Shown here piece after piece: positions 48,241-60,715 of a stretch of 64,000 nucleotides of DNA. Below the pieces are notes generated by a model. The model did no database searches. It was not told the DNA's origin and worked only from the letters and a program-made list of their open reading frames with translations. The translations under genes and the position numbers were made by a program. Source of the stretch: Chara braunii (lineage: Eukaryota; Streptophyta; Charophyceae; Charales; Characeae); the NCBI GenBank assembly GCA_003427395.1, contig BFEA01000019.1, positions 1,010,208 through 1,074,207 of the forward strand. Direction: 5' to 3'. Position 1 is the stretch's first letter. Each line of letters opens with the position of its first letter.

Positions 48241-48413
48241 AAAAAAAAAAAAACATAAAAAAAAATGTTCTCAAAAATTTTCGAAAAATAAATATGTTAT
48301 GGAGAAAAATAAACTAAACAACATTTGCTTCGGCACTACATCCAAATTATTTACCAAATTTGAATTAAAAATCAAATACAGATAATAAACACTGATAAAA
48401 ATAAGAAAAAATA
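48241..48413. repeat. AT-rich continuation of the CGAACG family up to a gap
   Basis: 'AATATGTTATGGAGAAAAAT' and 'CATCCAAATTATTTACCAAA' match 54112-54200. Confidence 0.6.
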
Positions 48414-49313
48414 NNNNNNNNNNNNNNNNNNNNNNNNNNNNNNNNNNNNNNNNNNNNNNNNNNNNNNNNNNNNNNNNNNNNNNNNNNNNNNNNNNNNNNN
48501 NNNNNNNNNNNNNNNNNNNNNNNNNNNNNNNNNNNNNNNNNNNNNNNNNNNNNNNNNNNNNNNNNNNNNNNNNNNNNNNNNNNNNNNNNNNNNNNNNNNN
48601 NNNNNNNNNNNNNNNNNNNNNNNNNNNNNNNNNNNNNNNNNNNNNNNNNNNNNNNNNNNNNNNNNNNNNNNNNNNNNNNNNNNNNNNNNNNNNNNNNNNN
48701 NNNNNNNNNNNNNNNNNNNNNNNNNNNNNNNNNNNNNNNNNNNNNNNNNNNNNNNNNNNNNNNNNNNNNNNNNNNNNNNNNNNNNNNNNNNNNNNNNNNN
48801 NNNNNNNNNNNNNNNNNNNNNNNNNNNNNNNNNNNNNNNNNNNNNNNNNNNNNNNNNNNNNNNNNNNNNNNNNNNNNNNNNNNNNNNNNNNNNNNNNNNN
48901 NNNNNNNNNNNNNNNNNNNNNNNNNNNNNNNNNNNNNNNNNNNNNNNNNNNNNNNNNNNNNNNNNNNNNNNNNNNNNNNNNNNNNNNNNNNNNNNNNNNN
49001 NNNNNNNNNNNNNNNNNNNNNNNNNNNNNNNNNNNNNNNNNNNNNNNNNNNNNNNNNNNNNNNNNNNNNNNNNNNNNNNNNNNNNNNNNNNNNNNNNNNN
49101 NNNNNNNNNNNNNNNNNNNNNNNNNNNNNNNNNNNNNNNNNNNNNNNNNNNNNNNNNNNNNNNNNNNNNNNNNNNNNNNNNNNNNNNNNNNNNNNNNNNN
49201 NNNNNNNNNNNNNNNNNNNNNNNNNNNNNNNNNNNNNNNNNNNNNNNNNNNNNNNNNNNNNNNNNNNNNNNNNNNNNNNNNNNNNNNNNNNNNNNNNNNN
49301 NNNNNNNNNNNNN
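48414..49313. other. Assembly gap (900 N)
   Basis: Probably the rest of the CGAACG-family copy, judging from the sequence entering it. Confidence 0.99.
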
Positions 49314-49422
49314 CCAAAAAATACACTCCAGACACGCCGCTGGCACTAGAGGCACAGCATGGCCGCCTAGTAACGGCCCCGACCACTGCCGCTCAACCTG
49401 ACCGGAAACAAACGTAGCAGGA

Positions 49423-49425
<3 letters not shown>

Positions 49426-49481
<56 letters not shown>

Positions 49482-49498
49482 ATATATATATATATATT
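49426..49498. repeat. (AT)n microsatellite
   Basis: About 50 bases of AT, a short break, then more AT. Confidence 0.95.
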
Positions 49499-49609
49499 TA
49501 TTGCACCTTTGTTTTTTTAAGTTACGAACTGGGTATGGCATCCCTTACAAAATTAGGTAGGACCTCGAATGGGTAAGGTATCACCGACCAAGCACATAGA
49601 GGGCACCAC

Positions 49610-50600
49610 TAAATTTGATCCCACTGCTAACTCCACAACCAACTCCACATCCCCAACAACTCAAGAAAATCAACGAAAATCATCATAAAAACATAAGTTA
49701 TTCCTAAGAAATGAAAATAATAAGGAATTCACACTGATTAACCCTTATTATCTAATTAATGGAAACAATCACAACAATTCAAACCTATACCTTCCCTTAA
49801 TGCCTAATTAACAAAAAACATCACAAAAATTTTAACTCAACACCTTAGTTTATGACCTGTAGGTTTATAGATTACAACATTTATTATATGAAAAGATTTT
49901 TCAGTTCCTAATCTAGATTATAAATTTCAACGTGGCCAAACTTAGATGAACAAAAGCGAATACCGTCTAGGATAGTAGGCTCAATGGAGGAGGAAGCATC
50001 AAGCCCAACATCTAGGATAATGCCCACTGACCACACAATGAGAAACAAGCCATCAAACCGAAAGAACGTTGTTGTCATGTGACGACGAGAAAAATTACAG
50101 TCACACCAGTCGTGACAACCCTAATTAGGTGACCCAATTTTCACCGAGCATGAAGAAGCTTCAAATAACCGTAATTCCACGAACCGTCAACAATTATCGG
50201 GACCCATAACTAGAATCGAAGGACGACTTACGATGGAATAAAAAATAATAAATTCACATTACTCTACACCTTCTTACATTACCAAATTAACAAAAAAAAA
50301 TCCATGAAAATTTCAACTGTGTACGTTAGTATGGGGCCTATAGGGTTATATATTACATAATTTTTTTTGTACAGAGACTTGTATGTTCCTAATATAATTT
50401 ATTCAGATGAGCGAAAACCGTCCATGATGGTCGACTCAATGGAGAGGAAGCATCAAGCCCAATACCTCGGATGATCCGCGTCGGCCACATGATAAAAAAC
50501 AGTCATCAAACCGAAGAAAAGCAGACACAATGCCGCTACACCAACTTGAGTCTTCGAAACCAAACAGTACCGGGATCATTGAAGCAGAAGCAGCCAACAA
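49610..50600. repeat. Diverged tandem duplication, period about 480 bp
   Basis: 'ACCTTCCCTTAATGCCTAAT', 'ACCTGTAGGTTTATAGATTA', 'CTCAATGGAGGAGGAAGCAT' and 'CCATCAAACCGAAAGAA' of the first half recur in order about 480 bases later with many differences. No coding signal is supported. Confidence 0.55.
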
Positions 50601-50819
50601 AGAAGAGTGACCGCAAATCAACTTCAGCAACTTCAATCTTCAGAACCAAACAATACAACGAACTTCTCTTGTGCTGCTCCAAACAACACGAAAGGAGGTT
50701 ACCCTACGCTCGCTCCGTATCAACGACTGGAGGACAAAACCCTCGATCAACTCCATCAGGTATAGTGGAGGTGCACCAGCAAAACAAAAACCTTAGTGTC
50801 ATTGCGCTGCCGGTGTGAT

Positions 50820-52180
50820 GCATTACGGTGTTATACTAAGCTAACGAGGCAGTGTAATGTGTTAACTCTACGCTGACGCACCAAATTTTATTACACTTTT
50901 ATACAACATAGTTTTTTATTTGATTTTTATTAAAAATAAATTATAAAAAAATCATAAAATAATATTTTTATGCCATAATATATTTATATATATAATATAA
51001 TATATATATATATATTTTCAAAGTTTGCTGTAAATTTCGATATGACCCTTATACAAAACTTATTTATATTGGAATACTTGAAAATAAAAAAAACAAATTT
51101 AAACACTTTTATATAATATACATGCATTGTATTCGAAAATAATGTATGTAAAATTTATTCGACTGTATGTTTTATTCAAAAAATAATCGACGATTTAAGG
51201 GACATGTTTTTCATATGTAAGTGAAATAGAACGTACATATATTTTTTCTCGGGTTGAGATAATAGTCCGAAAGACCTCTTTATCTCAGTACTCTGGGTTT
51301 TAAAAGTTAAGATTATTAAAAATGACTTACAATAAATCAGTTTATTTTTTGTCATCTCAAATTTATATTGCGTTCGACATGGGTATAAAAATAATACTTG
51401 ATGGAGTATTGAATGATATTCGGACGTCCAACTTGCACTCATCTGTTATGAAGAAATATGAGGAGATGTTTACTAAAAAAAAGTGGTTAAAAATATTTCC
51501 AAGTGTGAACCACGCCCCACTGATCGTTGTTTTTTATGGTATTTGTATTAAATGTTACTCTGTTTTCACAAAGTTGTTTTATTGGGAAGGTTAGGTTGTT
51601 TAGTAAATTAGAAAAATCTCAACCTCATTTCATTTGACATTATTTTCATCTTCAAGGACGCGTAAAAATATATATGTTATTCAAGGAAATAATAAAGATT
51701 ATATATTCTAGATCCACAAAAGCGTAATCAAGCAATGGTAAAACAATGGTTTATTAAAGCGATCACTGCTATTGAAGGCGTTCACTTAATCTTAATGAGA
51801 TAAATAATGTTAGCAGGAGTATAATTACTGCTTATGAAACAAAATATGTAGTTCTGCTATATGCTTAAATATTTTATGAGAAGACAAACAACATTAAAAT
51901 TCGAACGGGAAAGTCAAACTAATACAATTTTATCGAGCCTTCAACGGAGAAAGAGGTTGTGAAACAACACTTTTCGATTACCCATTGATTAAATACGAGT
52001 CGGACCATCTGTTTGCTATAGACACATCACAAGGTTTATTTAGCATAACCTATATCTAAAAAGATTTACTGATAATATATGACATATAAAAAAAAAGTAC
52101 AAAATAATATAAAATAAAATAAAGTAAGGATAAAATTCGTAGGTTGATATCGAAGTGAGACTTTTCGTACTTGTTGAGGT
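50820..52180. other. AT-rich DNA, no supported gene
   Basis: (TA)n at about 50985-51015. A 90-residue plus-strand frame at 51322-51594 (Lys/Ile-rich) matches nothing I recognise and may be chance or old ORF1-like debris. Confidence 0.4.
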
Positions 52181-52189
52181 TATTCCACA

Positions 52190-52985
52190 AGGATGAGGGG
52201 AGTTGCTGACCTTAATTGAGACTAACCCAATTGGAACCTGGTACCAACCTACAACACAAATATATTATAACAAAATGCTTAAACTGGTGGGTATTGAGCA
52301 TACATTAAATATTTTTTTTTTAGTAATCGGTGGAAAGGACAATAGTATTGGTTCCCTCCGACCTAGAGACGAATCACACTGTCAATTATTTTGGTCATGG
52401 TCAAGTAAGGATATTATGGGCTCAGGGTCAAACGCTTTAAACATGTCGCATAGATCTCTCAATCTGGAGATGACAGTATCTTGAAGTTTATTTTCCTAAA
52501 TACATTTAAAGGACCGAATATAAACAACAATAAATATCAAGCCCACTTGTGGTAGTTACCACGAAAAAAATAAATACAGAATACTGGCAAAAAGGCAATG
52601 TAAATTTTAAAATTTATGATCGTTGTCTAAAGAAACATTTAAACAACTTCATCATAAAGATTAACAACTTCATTGTGGATGCTTTCGTTGATGGTCAGAG
52701 CCTCGACAGTTTAGTTAGAGGTATGAAATTACAACTATCACGCAAACGTTGTAAGTGGTCTTTCGAATCCACCTTACACATATGGTTGTTTTGCCTGCTC
52801 TCGAGGAGGTTATGGCTATGAAGACGATAATATTATAATGAATTTTACAACGATAACTTTACCTATGACGGAGAATGAGTTTTTTTTTTATAGTGTTTGT
52901 GCAATAGCAGGGAATGAAAGACTAAGGTTATGCTATCTTTGTGGTCAACATCATTATTTTTCGTGTAATACGAGAAAAACAAAAT
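52190..52985 (+). pseudogene. Possible LINE ORF1 (gag-like) remnant with a CCHC-like knuckle
   Basis: A frame at about 52549-52740 reads NVNFKIYDRCLKKHLNNFI and FVDGQSLDSLVRGMKL. A second frame to TAG 52984-52986 reads TTITLPMTENEFF and then RLRLCYLCGQHHYFSCNTRK, a Cys-x2-Cys-His-Cys cluster one residue short of the usual zinc knuckle. This order suggests the nucleic-acid-binding ORF1 of plant LINEs, but no domain is complete and the frame breaks. Confidence 0.35.
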
Positions 52986-52989
52986 AGTG

Positions 52990-53984
52990 TGTTTTTCAAT
53001 ATTAAACCTATGTCGAACGAAGCGCTGAAAGTTAAGGTGAATCATAACATTGCAGTTGTCATTTAGTGCAATTGAGACAAAAAAAAACTTCAAGGAAAAA
53101 AATAAGTTTGTAACCTGCAATGATTCTATAAGACTTGGGTTGGGAACGAATGATTGACGAAGATGAAAGAGATAGAGTTGATATAGTACCGGTTGTTAAG
53201 TACGATGTAAGAAAGATGCTCGTTCTTTTTCCCACTTGAGGAAGACAATAGTTGGTTGGCAAGTGCGGCGAAAATAAGTGTTAAGATTATACAAAACCAT
53301 AATCGTCTCCAGAACACCAAACTGTTTTTCATTAGGTATATTTTTTAAAGGTCTTTCCTCATAATTTTCCGTAGAGGTACTCGTACGTGGCGGTTGTACA
53401 ATACTATAACTTTTAAGTAGTAAGCTAGATGATATGTATTTTTTGAGGAAATAATGAAATCTTAATTGCTATAAAGTATAAAACAACTAAAGACTTGCGA
53501 CTTCTGTAATGAAAGACTTGCATGTTTTTTAGGTTGTAAGCTAAGATGAGTAATGTTTCTAGTATGTTTCGAACTTGGACTAATGTTGAGGACCTCAACC
53601 TCTAAACGTATATCACCTTCGGTACCTTCTAAAAAAACTGGTTGTAGTTAAATTACAAAATTGTTATATCAATGTCGTGCTCTCCCTCAACTAACAAAAA
53701 TGAATAAAATAATACACGGTAGGTACTGCCCAACTGTGAAGTACATCCACAAATGTTATAATCATATATAAATGAGCTTTGGATGGTACAACCACTCGAT
53801 TATCTACTTCTAATAAACATAATTGACATAAACATGTTCTGAACAATGTCGTAGTTCAAACCACATCCTTTATAAAGACGTCGACATCGACGCACAATTT
53901 TAAATTTTGAGGGGGGGAAAAAAACACTACGATTTTTTATTTAAATCACGTCGGTGTTAAAAAATAAAAAAATGACTTGGTCAG
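52990..53984. other. AT-rich DNA, nothing recognised
   Basis: No repeat landmark, RNA gene or protein was recognised. Confidence 0.4.
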
Positions 53985-54735
53985 GGTTGCCGGCGTTCGG
54001 GACGGGCCGAACGCCCGAACGTACGGGACCCTTTCATAAGGTGTTCGACCATTCACACCGAACGTGGAAAAAATAAATAAATAAATAAATAAAATAAAAA
54101 AAATTAAAAAACGAATATGTTATGGAGAAAAATAAACTAAAGAACATTTGTCCGGGTATACATCCAAATTCTTCACCAAATTTGAATAAAAAATCAAATA
54201 CAGAAATAAACACTATGATAAAAATAAGAAAAAATAAAAAGAGAATTAAAATGAGTGAGTGTGCCAGCACCTTTTCGACACCGCCATCTTTGCCGATTTT
54301 TAATTATTTTTTGGCATTGCCAAATGCTCTGAAAATTTACAAATATGTAGTTTACATAATCAATAACTCATTAAAACATTTTCAAAAAATAATAAAAGTT
54401 TTTAGATCCCGAAATAAAGTAAAAACAAAATGTTAAAAGTGAAAAGAAAAACAAAATAGTGAGTGGGCGAGCACGTTTTGACACCCCCATCTTTGACGGT
54501 TTTCAATGTTTTTTTGGCTTAGCAGAATGGTTTTTAAATTTATAGGCGTGTAACTTACATCATAGAGAACTAAAAAAAAACAATTCAGAAAAAAAAACTT
54601 ATTTTAGGCCCCGAAACAGGTTTTGGTGGGGGTCGAACCTGGAGGTGTTTGGCCCCCGAACGGGACCCCGAACGCCCGAACGTTCGGGGGCCAACTCGGG
54701 GGTCCCTGAACATTCGGTCAGGTAACCCTGGACGT
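53985..54735. repeat. CGAACG-rich repeat family, copy 2
   Basis: Opens GCCGGCGTTCGGGACGGGCC as at 47357 and closes with CCGAACGCCCGAACGTTCGG (about 54655-54674). Between them are the same two AT-rich subrepeats as in copy 1. No gap here, so this copy shows the full organisation. Confidence 0.65.
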
Positions 54736-55850
54736 GGTATTATTTTCGTTTTTTTTTTTTCGGCTGATAGTGCTAACCATTTGAATTTTGTAGTCCGAAA
54801 CCGAAAACGTTACGAATAATATTTGTACGACTATTCGTTTTACATGGGGTGCGAGTTGCATTTTAATATGCTGGAATCCTAACTATGGATTTACAAATGT
54901 ACAGACCTCTCGGAAATGAAACTCTCCTCCTTAGGTAGTCTCAGGTGCTATCAATTTATTAATTGGTTGAACTAAAGTAACTCGTGTGCAGGCTGGTTCT
55001 GACCTTTACATAAAATTTGCCTGTTTTGTTTGGCGTGAAGGGCAACTATGATTCAGCGACCTATATGTAGAAAAGAGAGCACGACACACATAAAGGTAAA
55101 TTATGATACAAACAATGACAACAAATGACACGCATTAAGATTTTCGAATAAACTATCACTCTCCGATTCTATATATTTTTGTTTCTTCCAATAAACCTTT
55201 ATCAATTGGTAAATCCACGAACTGTTGAGATTAAAAACTAAGTTTGAATCTAGATAGAATCAGTTGACAAAAACCAAATTTTTAATTACGGGGGTGGATC
55301 AATTCAATGAGGAGGGAAAGTGAATTATATAAGGTATGGAGCAACTTCCCAAATTACCTTAGTTTCAAGATTATATATTGCGGCTATCGATGTTTTTTTT
55401 TTTAATTTTTCAATAAAAAAGGAAGAAAATAATGAGGAAGTGACACGGTAGGACGAATGAGGGTTCGTCCAAACTAACACTTAAACGAAACCAGGGGGTT
55501 CTATGACAGAGTTTTTTCACACCTGTTGGAGTATCAGTTAACGACTTAAAGGCGATGACTGTTTTATTGGAGGTGGAGAAAAAAACTCACATAGTCACAA
55601 TTCTTTTTCTTAATATAACTCACCATTAGTTGGCCCAACAATCGATTTTGAGCCTGTAGCTATCGGTAGGCTGACCGTTGTCGTGGCTAGCATTACTGGT
55701 AGTATCATAGTTTTTTTTTTTTTAATTATAAAAATATAAAAAAGGAAAAAAATGAATAAAAAAATAAACAATATTCTACAAACAAAAAAAAAGAAACATG
55801 AAAACATTACATGCGAGGACATTTACATGAAAACTGGTAGTATCAACAGT
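54736..55850. other. AT-rich DNA without supported features
   Basis: Short frames only. Several T and A runs near 55390 and 55710-55800. Confidence 0.4.
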
Positions 55851-55909
55851 CTGCAGAATCCCCTCACTAATTATACTTTAAATGATAATCTACCTTAACC
55901 AAAATCAAA

Positions 55910-55954
<45 letters not shown>

Positions 55955-55955
55955 N
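55851..55955 (-). repeat. Truncated second copy of the hammerhead-bearing element plus (TA)n
   Basis: CAGTCTGCAGAATCCCCTCA ... TGATAATCTACCTTAACCA (55851-55900) matches 47286-47340. The hammerhead part itself is missing because the copy stops at CAGTCTGC. (TA)n runs 55911-55954 and a single N is at 55955. Confidence 0.7.
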
Positions 55956-55979
55956 GCTGCTAATTGGCGCAACAAACGC

Positions 55980-56165
55980 GTCGTCCATCCCTCTCTCTCT
56001 CTCTCTCTCCTTCCCCCACCGCGCAGCGATGACTGCTCTCTCTCTCTCTCTCTCTCCCCCCGGACGTTTCGTACAGTGCTGAAACGGGAATGAATCTATC
56101 CGCGTTTGCGAAAAGATTCATTCTCATCCTGCACGTCTCTCTCTTTCTCTCTCACATATACACAC
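55980..56165. repeat. Pyrimidine tracts around a 10-bp inverted repeat
   Basis: Three CT-rich tracts. Between the second and third, GAATGAATCT (56088-56097) and AGATTCATTC (56114-56123) form perfect arms. GAATGAATCT is also the core of the dispersed motif near 6338, 14470, 28137 and 39161. Confidence 0.6.
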
Positions 56166-56860
56166 TCACAACATGTTCCTTTTTATGTTTTTTTGTTGCT
56201 CGGAGTGTTTATTTTATTTTTTTAATGGTCTTTGTTTTCATTTTTTATTCTTATGAATGCTTGAATTTGCCCGCCCTTTTTGCAGCTACTCCGCTTTGTG
56301 CTTGGCCGACCCCCGATAGCTGTTGCGACCTATATATGGCCCAAGTACTGGTGGTACACTTGATTATAGCCAAAGGCCGGGAAAGGTATTCGCAGTTCCA
56401 TCAAGCTGCGAGGACATTTGGCAACACAGTGGAGTTCCATAGATGAGACTCCCCTAGGGAGAGAAAGGTGGGTGGGGTAGGGTGGCTTCGCTACATCGAA
56501 ACGGAGCAGAATCGTCTCAAATCGGTCCATTCGCCCCCCTTCCCCTCTCCTGCCCCAAAAAAGAGAAAATCAGAAGCCAGAAATACTCACTCAATATGGG
56601 GCGTATTTTGCCGTTGGATCCTGAGGAGCTTTTGGAACGCCGCGCTTCTGCGCCTCCGCGCCTTCGACATGACGTGTCTGCGCTCGTCCCTGAACAGAAC
56701 GCACTGTGTCATGTCATTGTCTCGGTAACTAGACAGTATTTGTCCCAAATACATTCTGCTGTAATGACCACGTGTTCTATTCGGGGGAAGAGGAGGCAGT
56801 ACGTACGGGCATAAGTCTGTTCCGTTGAGGCGGTCTTTCGTCGGTTAGCCCCGTAGCCGG
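56166..56860. other. Non-coding or unrecognised DNA
   Basis: Frames of about 110 residues exist on the plus strand (56482-56814) but show no recognised domain and no clear splice context. I do not call a gene. Confidence 0.4.
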
Positions 56861-56862
56861 TG

Positions 56863-56950
56863 GTCGCACGCTTCTTCTCTAGGTAATAGAGCATGACTCC
56901 CAGCCTTCGCACGCTTCTTCTCTACTGGTAGTAGAGCGGAGTCCCGATCT
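56863..56950. repeat. Two ~42-bp units, TCGCACGCTTCTTCTCTA
   Basis: Each unit includes a CTCTA/TAGAG mini-hairpin and GACTCCC or GAGTCCC. Confidence 0.75.
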
Positions 56951-57027
56951 TCAAAGAAAGAAGACCTTGCAGCCGTAGGATTAATTGTATTTAATTGAAT
57001 TGAATCTGCGGTGAAAACACACCACTT

Positions 57028-57195
57028 CCGGGGGCTCGGTCCCACCTGCGCCTTTCCGTTGTAGGAGGCTACCACGAAACGACTGGCGGGCGTCTAGGGA
57101 CCGTCGATTGTGTCAATCCATGGTCCTTAGGCGCCCGCCATTCTCCTCGTGGTAGCCTCCTACAACGAAAATGCGCAGGTGGCACCGAGCGCCGG
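57028..57195. mobile_element. Foldback element: 75-bp inverted repeat with 19-base loop
   Basis: Left arm 57028-57102 and right arm 57122-57195 are near-complements (shared blocks CCACCTGCGC, CGTTGTAGGAGGCTACCACG, TGGCGGGCG). The loop contains GATTG/CAATC and so extends the stem. It may be a foldback MITE; a small-RNA-producing hairpin is the other reading. No clear target duplication was found. Confidence 0.65.
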
Positions 57196-57398
57196 ATTGC
57201 CATGTCAAGTCGGCGGGACGGAGGTCAGTTCGACTGGTGGGTCCTTGTGTGTGGGTCTTTCATGCGGCCGTTGAGGCCACATTACAGCCACAGCGACCGC
57301 GCATCCTCTGGTCGTAGGGGTCTTCCCCGCCGCAAAATTTGCCGCTGGTCGACCCAACGGCGGGTTCGGGCTGGCGCTGTTTGTTGCGTTGGGGGGCG

Positions 57399-57496
57399 CT
57401 GGGCCAGACCCCACTAGCCCCTATTGTTCATTTCGGACCGTTGATCTTCATAATCGAGGGTGAAAATGAATAATCCAGGGTAGTGGGATCAGACCC
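57399..57496. mobile_element. Possible small MITE
   Basis: Ends GGGCCAGACCCCACTAGCCC and the complement of AGGGTAGTGGGATCAGACCC form imperfect inverted repeats around 'GGACCGTTGATCTTCAT', a string of the kind common in plant MITEs. Confidence 0.4.
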
Positions 57497-58037
57497 TCTG
57501 TCACCTTCCGTCTGGCGGCTTGCGTGGTTGCCGTGGCGGCTCGTCGTTCGAGCAAGTAAAGGACGGTACTGAAGGTACCAGCAGAAGAGTAATATCAGGG
57601 AAGCGACTCAGGACAGGGGACGTTGTTGCAGTCGCGCGCAGGCGGGGTTACAGCGTAGAAGGCGAGGCGAAGGGAGGGGGGAAGGGCAGGTTCTACTACC
57701 TAGCACACAGGAGAGGAGAGAGTTTGTAGAGCGATTTGGACTCTTTGGACTTTTCCCAGTCTACCAACCGTCTTCCTGCTTGATCCGCGTCCACTCTGAA
57801 CAAAGCGAGCAGATAGGTCATCCGAGCGCGAGCGCGTGGGTCTGGGCGGTTGTGTTGTTGTGGTTATGCTTCCCCCGAGGCTGTCCATAAGCAAGCCTGC
57901 GTCAGTAACAATTGTTCTGTCTCATGTTCATCCTCGGAACCTGAGCGAACCGACCCGCAGCGCGCGTACGAGCTTCGGGTGGCTGTAGCAAGAGGCAGGG
58001 CGCTATTCTGTGCTTGCGTATGTGTGGGCGGCTTGAG

Positions 58038-58039
<2 letters not shown>

Positions 58040-58114
<75 letters not shown>
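58040..58114. repeat. (TG)n(AG)n microsatellite
   Basis: About 34 bases of TG followed by about 40 of AG. It lies 100 bp upstream of the possible first exon, in CpG-rich DNA. Confidence 0.95.
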
Positions 58115-58117
<3 letters not shown>

Positions 58118-58220
58118 GGGGAAAGTGTGGGAGAGGAGAAGCGAGTATACGGTAGCGAGAGTCGGAAAAGGAGGACAGGTTCTACGTGCAGAGCAGTGAA
58201 GGAAACGGTGTGTCTTAGCG

Positions 58221-58363
58221 ATGGCCGTTAAGAAAAAGGAAAAGATGGAGCCGGAAGAGGAAGTACCTGATAGCATGCAGGGGGACGAGACGGAGAATGA
58301 AGATAAGGTAGACAGAGGAGCGTCTCCAGATGGAGGACAAGCAGGCTCGAAGTCAAGTTCAGG
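58221..58363 (+). CDS. Possible first coding exon of an unidentified gene
   Basis: ATG at 58221 sits in a favourable context (TTAGCGATGG). The frame reads MAVKKKEKMEPEEEVPDS, then a Glu/Asp-rich segment, then GGQAGSKSSSG, a charged, probably disordered N-terminus. At 58363/58364 AGG/GTTAGT resembles a plant 5' splice site and would end the exon in phase 2. Without splicing, the frame stops at 58446-58448 after 75 residues. Upstream DNA (57.2-58.2 kb) is CpG-rich and promoter-like. No family was recognised and no downstream exon could be identified, so this is tentative. Confidence 0.35.
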
Positions 58364-58739
58364 GTTAGTTTACCGTGCAGCCATCTTGAGAACTAGAAAA
58401 GGCAGAAGTTGTATGTCGGTCTTTGCTGATTGTTCAGATTTTGGCTAAGGTAGCCACCAGTGTGATTAGTGTATCTGCTAGTATATATGTGCTGTGCTAG
58501 TGCTTTCGATAGCTGTTGCTTTTTGTAGCCGATGTGGTCTCTCTTTGTCCTGTTCGGCTTTGGCTCGTTCCTAAGTGGTTCGTTCTCGTCTAGATCGTTT
58601 GCTATAGAATGTATTGTGCTAGTCTTTGATAGCTGTTGTTTGTCTAGCCGATGAAAGGTGTTGTCGTTTTCGATCAATTGGTTTTTACTTATCTCGGGTC
58701 CGAGGATTTGCTAGGAAAAGAAGAGATGATCTCGGTCGT

Positions 58740-58915
58740 TGTTGGCTAATTGGTATATATATGTCGGTCGTTTTCGGTTAATTGGTTTATATGTCGGTCG
58801 TTTTCGGTTAATTGGTTTATATCTCGGTCGTTTTCGGTTAATTGGTTCACATATGTCTCGGTCGGTCGTTTTCGGTCAATTGGTATACATTGTATATATC
58901 GGTCCGTCGTTTTCC
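58740..58915. repeat. 30-bp minisatellite TCGGTCGTTTTCGGTTAATT
   Basis: Landmarks at 58762, 58792, 58822 and about 58861; five units with small length changes. In one frame it encodes repeated GRFRLIGLY, which I attribute to the period being a multiple of three. Confidence 0.85.
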
Positions 58916-59049
58916 TTTCGTTGGTTATTCCGGTCGTTGATGCAGTCTATTGGCTTTGATTGTAGATAATGATTCTTAGGGTGCGTATCTAACACTTAGT
59001 CCTTATTCGACCTTATTATCCTGATAGAGGCAAGATCTTCATCGGCGGA

Positions 59050-60290
59050 CTATGCTGGGAGACGACGACAGGTGCGTTTCTGATAACCCCTCCCTTCCTT
59101 TCTCCATCTATCCATCAAAACTCTCATCACTCCCTTTTTCACCCCTATTTGTATTTGTTTGCCTCCCCTTCGTCTGGTTCCCCATGTTTCTGCCCCCCCT
59201 AAACACTTTCATTTTTTTCCCCCCTTTGTATGACTGTTGCTCTCCATTCCCCGTCCCTCTCCGTTTCATATCTCTATTGTTTCTCTTTCGTTGTGTTCCA
59301 ATCGCTCTTCCCATCATTCGCCCTCCTCCTCCCTTCCTCTCGCCGCCTCTCTTCCTTTCCGTCTTCATTGTCTTCCTGCCTCCCTGACGACCCCTTCCTC
59401 CCCTCACTTGCTCTCTTATACACCGTGGCGTCGGTACCTCTGTTTTCTACCTCACTAGTTCTCCCTCCCTCTCTAGTTCTTCCTCCCTCTAGTTCTCCCT
59501 ACCTCTCTAGTTCTCCCTCCTAGTTCTCTCCCTCTGGTTCTTACTCTTCATGCCCTCTTTAGTTCTCCCTCCCTCTCTAGTTCTCTGCCTCTGCTTCTTA
59601 CTCTTCATGGGTCTCACTCTGTTGCTTCAGGTTCCGGTGTTTCACTCACCGCCCGTCTAGCACGTTCCCTCCCTGGGTCTCTTTCCTGGCCTCTCCTCAC
59701 CTGAAAAAAAGTCTTATTCCTGATCTTAGTTTGAGAATCTTCTCGTCTTCGGTATTATATATATCTCTTATGTATTTTTTGTTCTTGGAACTAGGTTTTA
59801 ATTACTACCCCTCGTTATTGTATTCCTCTCGTGTTGTTGTAGTGCATATGTTGTAGTGTTCCATGTGCTATATCGAAGTCTCCCTGTTTATCATTATTAG
59901 CCCTTGCTGCCTGTCGTATGTGGTCCGTCTCTCCGTTTTCATGTTTCCACTCCTCCCGGCTCTTTGTCTCTTTCATAACTTCGCATTTTGCGTTATGTCC
60001 TTTCTTTTACCTGCACGTTGGTATCTTGATGAGTGTGGTTCTATCTTGTTCTCTCTCTGCGTTTCGCTTGTCTTTCTAGTCCTTTTGTTTGTTCTCTATC
60101 TTTCTCCATCCTGCAGCCGCACATACCGTGCGTCAATTCTGCCACGCAGCGCCCCTCGTTTCTCTTGGTGCCGTCACACTGCTGATGCTGCCCGCGCCTT
60201 CACCCCTGACATGACCAACCGAACTTGCGTGCCGATGATGTCATCCATTCTGCTGCAGCCTCGCACAAGTCCTTCCCCACCTCTCGTCTT
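59050..60290. other. Pyrimidine-rich non-coding DNA
   Basis: Plus strand dominated by CCCT, TCTC and CTTC words, with a TAGTTCTCCCTCCCTC subrepeat at about 59455-59585. It could be intron or intergenic spacer; no exon was identified. Confidence 0.55.
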
Positions 60291-60715
60291 GGTGCACGTG
60301 TTTCACGTCGTCCTATACCCTTGTTATACCGCTGTACCAGGTAACGTCAGGTTTTTGCGACTTCTATGACATTTCTACCTTTTCGCCCTCGCGTCCTATC
60401 GCTATTGTCTTGCCTTATCTTACGCAACTGCTTGTCCGTCCCTCTTCGCCGTCTTTCGTCCATGTGCACCACGTGTTTCACATCGTATTACATCCGAATC
60501 ACGTCCAGGTGCACGTGTTTCATATCATATTAAATCTGTATCACATCGTATTACGCAACAGCTGGTCCGTCCTTCTTCCCCGCCTCTCTTCAGGGTGCAC
60601 GTGTTTCACATCTTAATAAAAACCGAATTACGTCCTACTGTACCAGGTTACGTCATGTTTTTGCACCTGATGTTATGGCACTCTTCTCATTTTCGGGCTC
60701 GCGTCCTATCTCTGC
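60291..60715. repeat. Local duplication, period about 302 bp
   Basis: GGTGCACGTGTTTCACGTC ... CTGTACCAGGTAACGTCAGG ... CTCGCGTCCTATC at 60291-60400 recurs at about 60593-60710. Two further GTGCACGTGTTTCA-like strings lie between. Confidence 0.7.

Noticed and set aside
56482-56814. 110-codon frame as a gene
   Set aside because: No recognised domain, overlapping frames of similar length, and no splice or promoter support.
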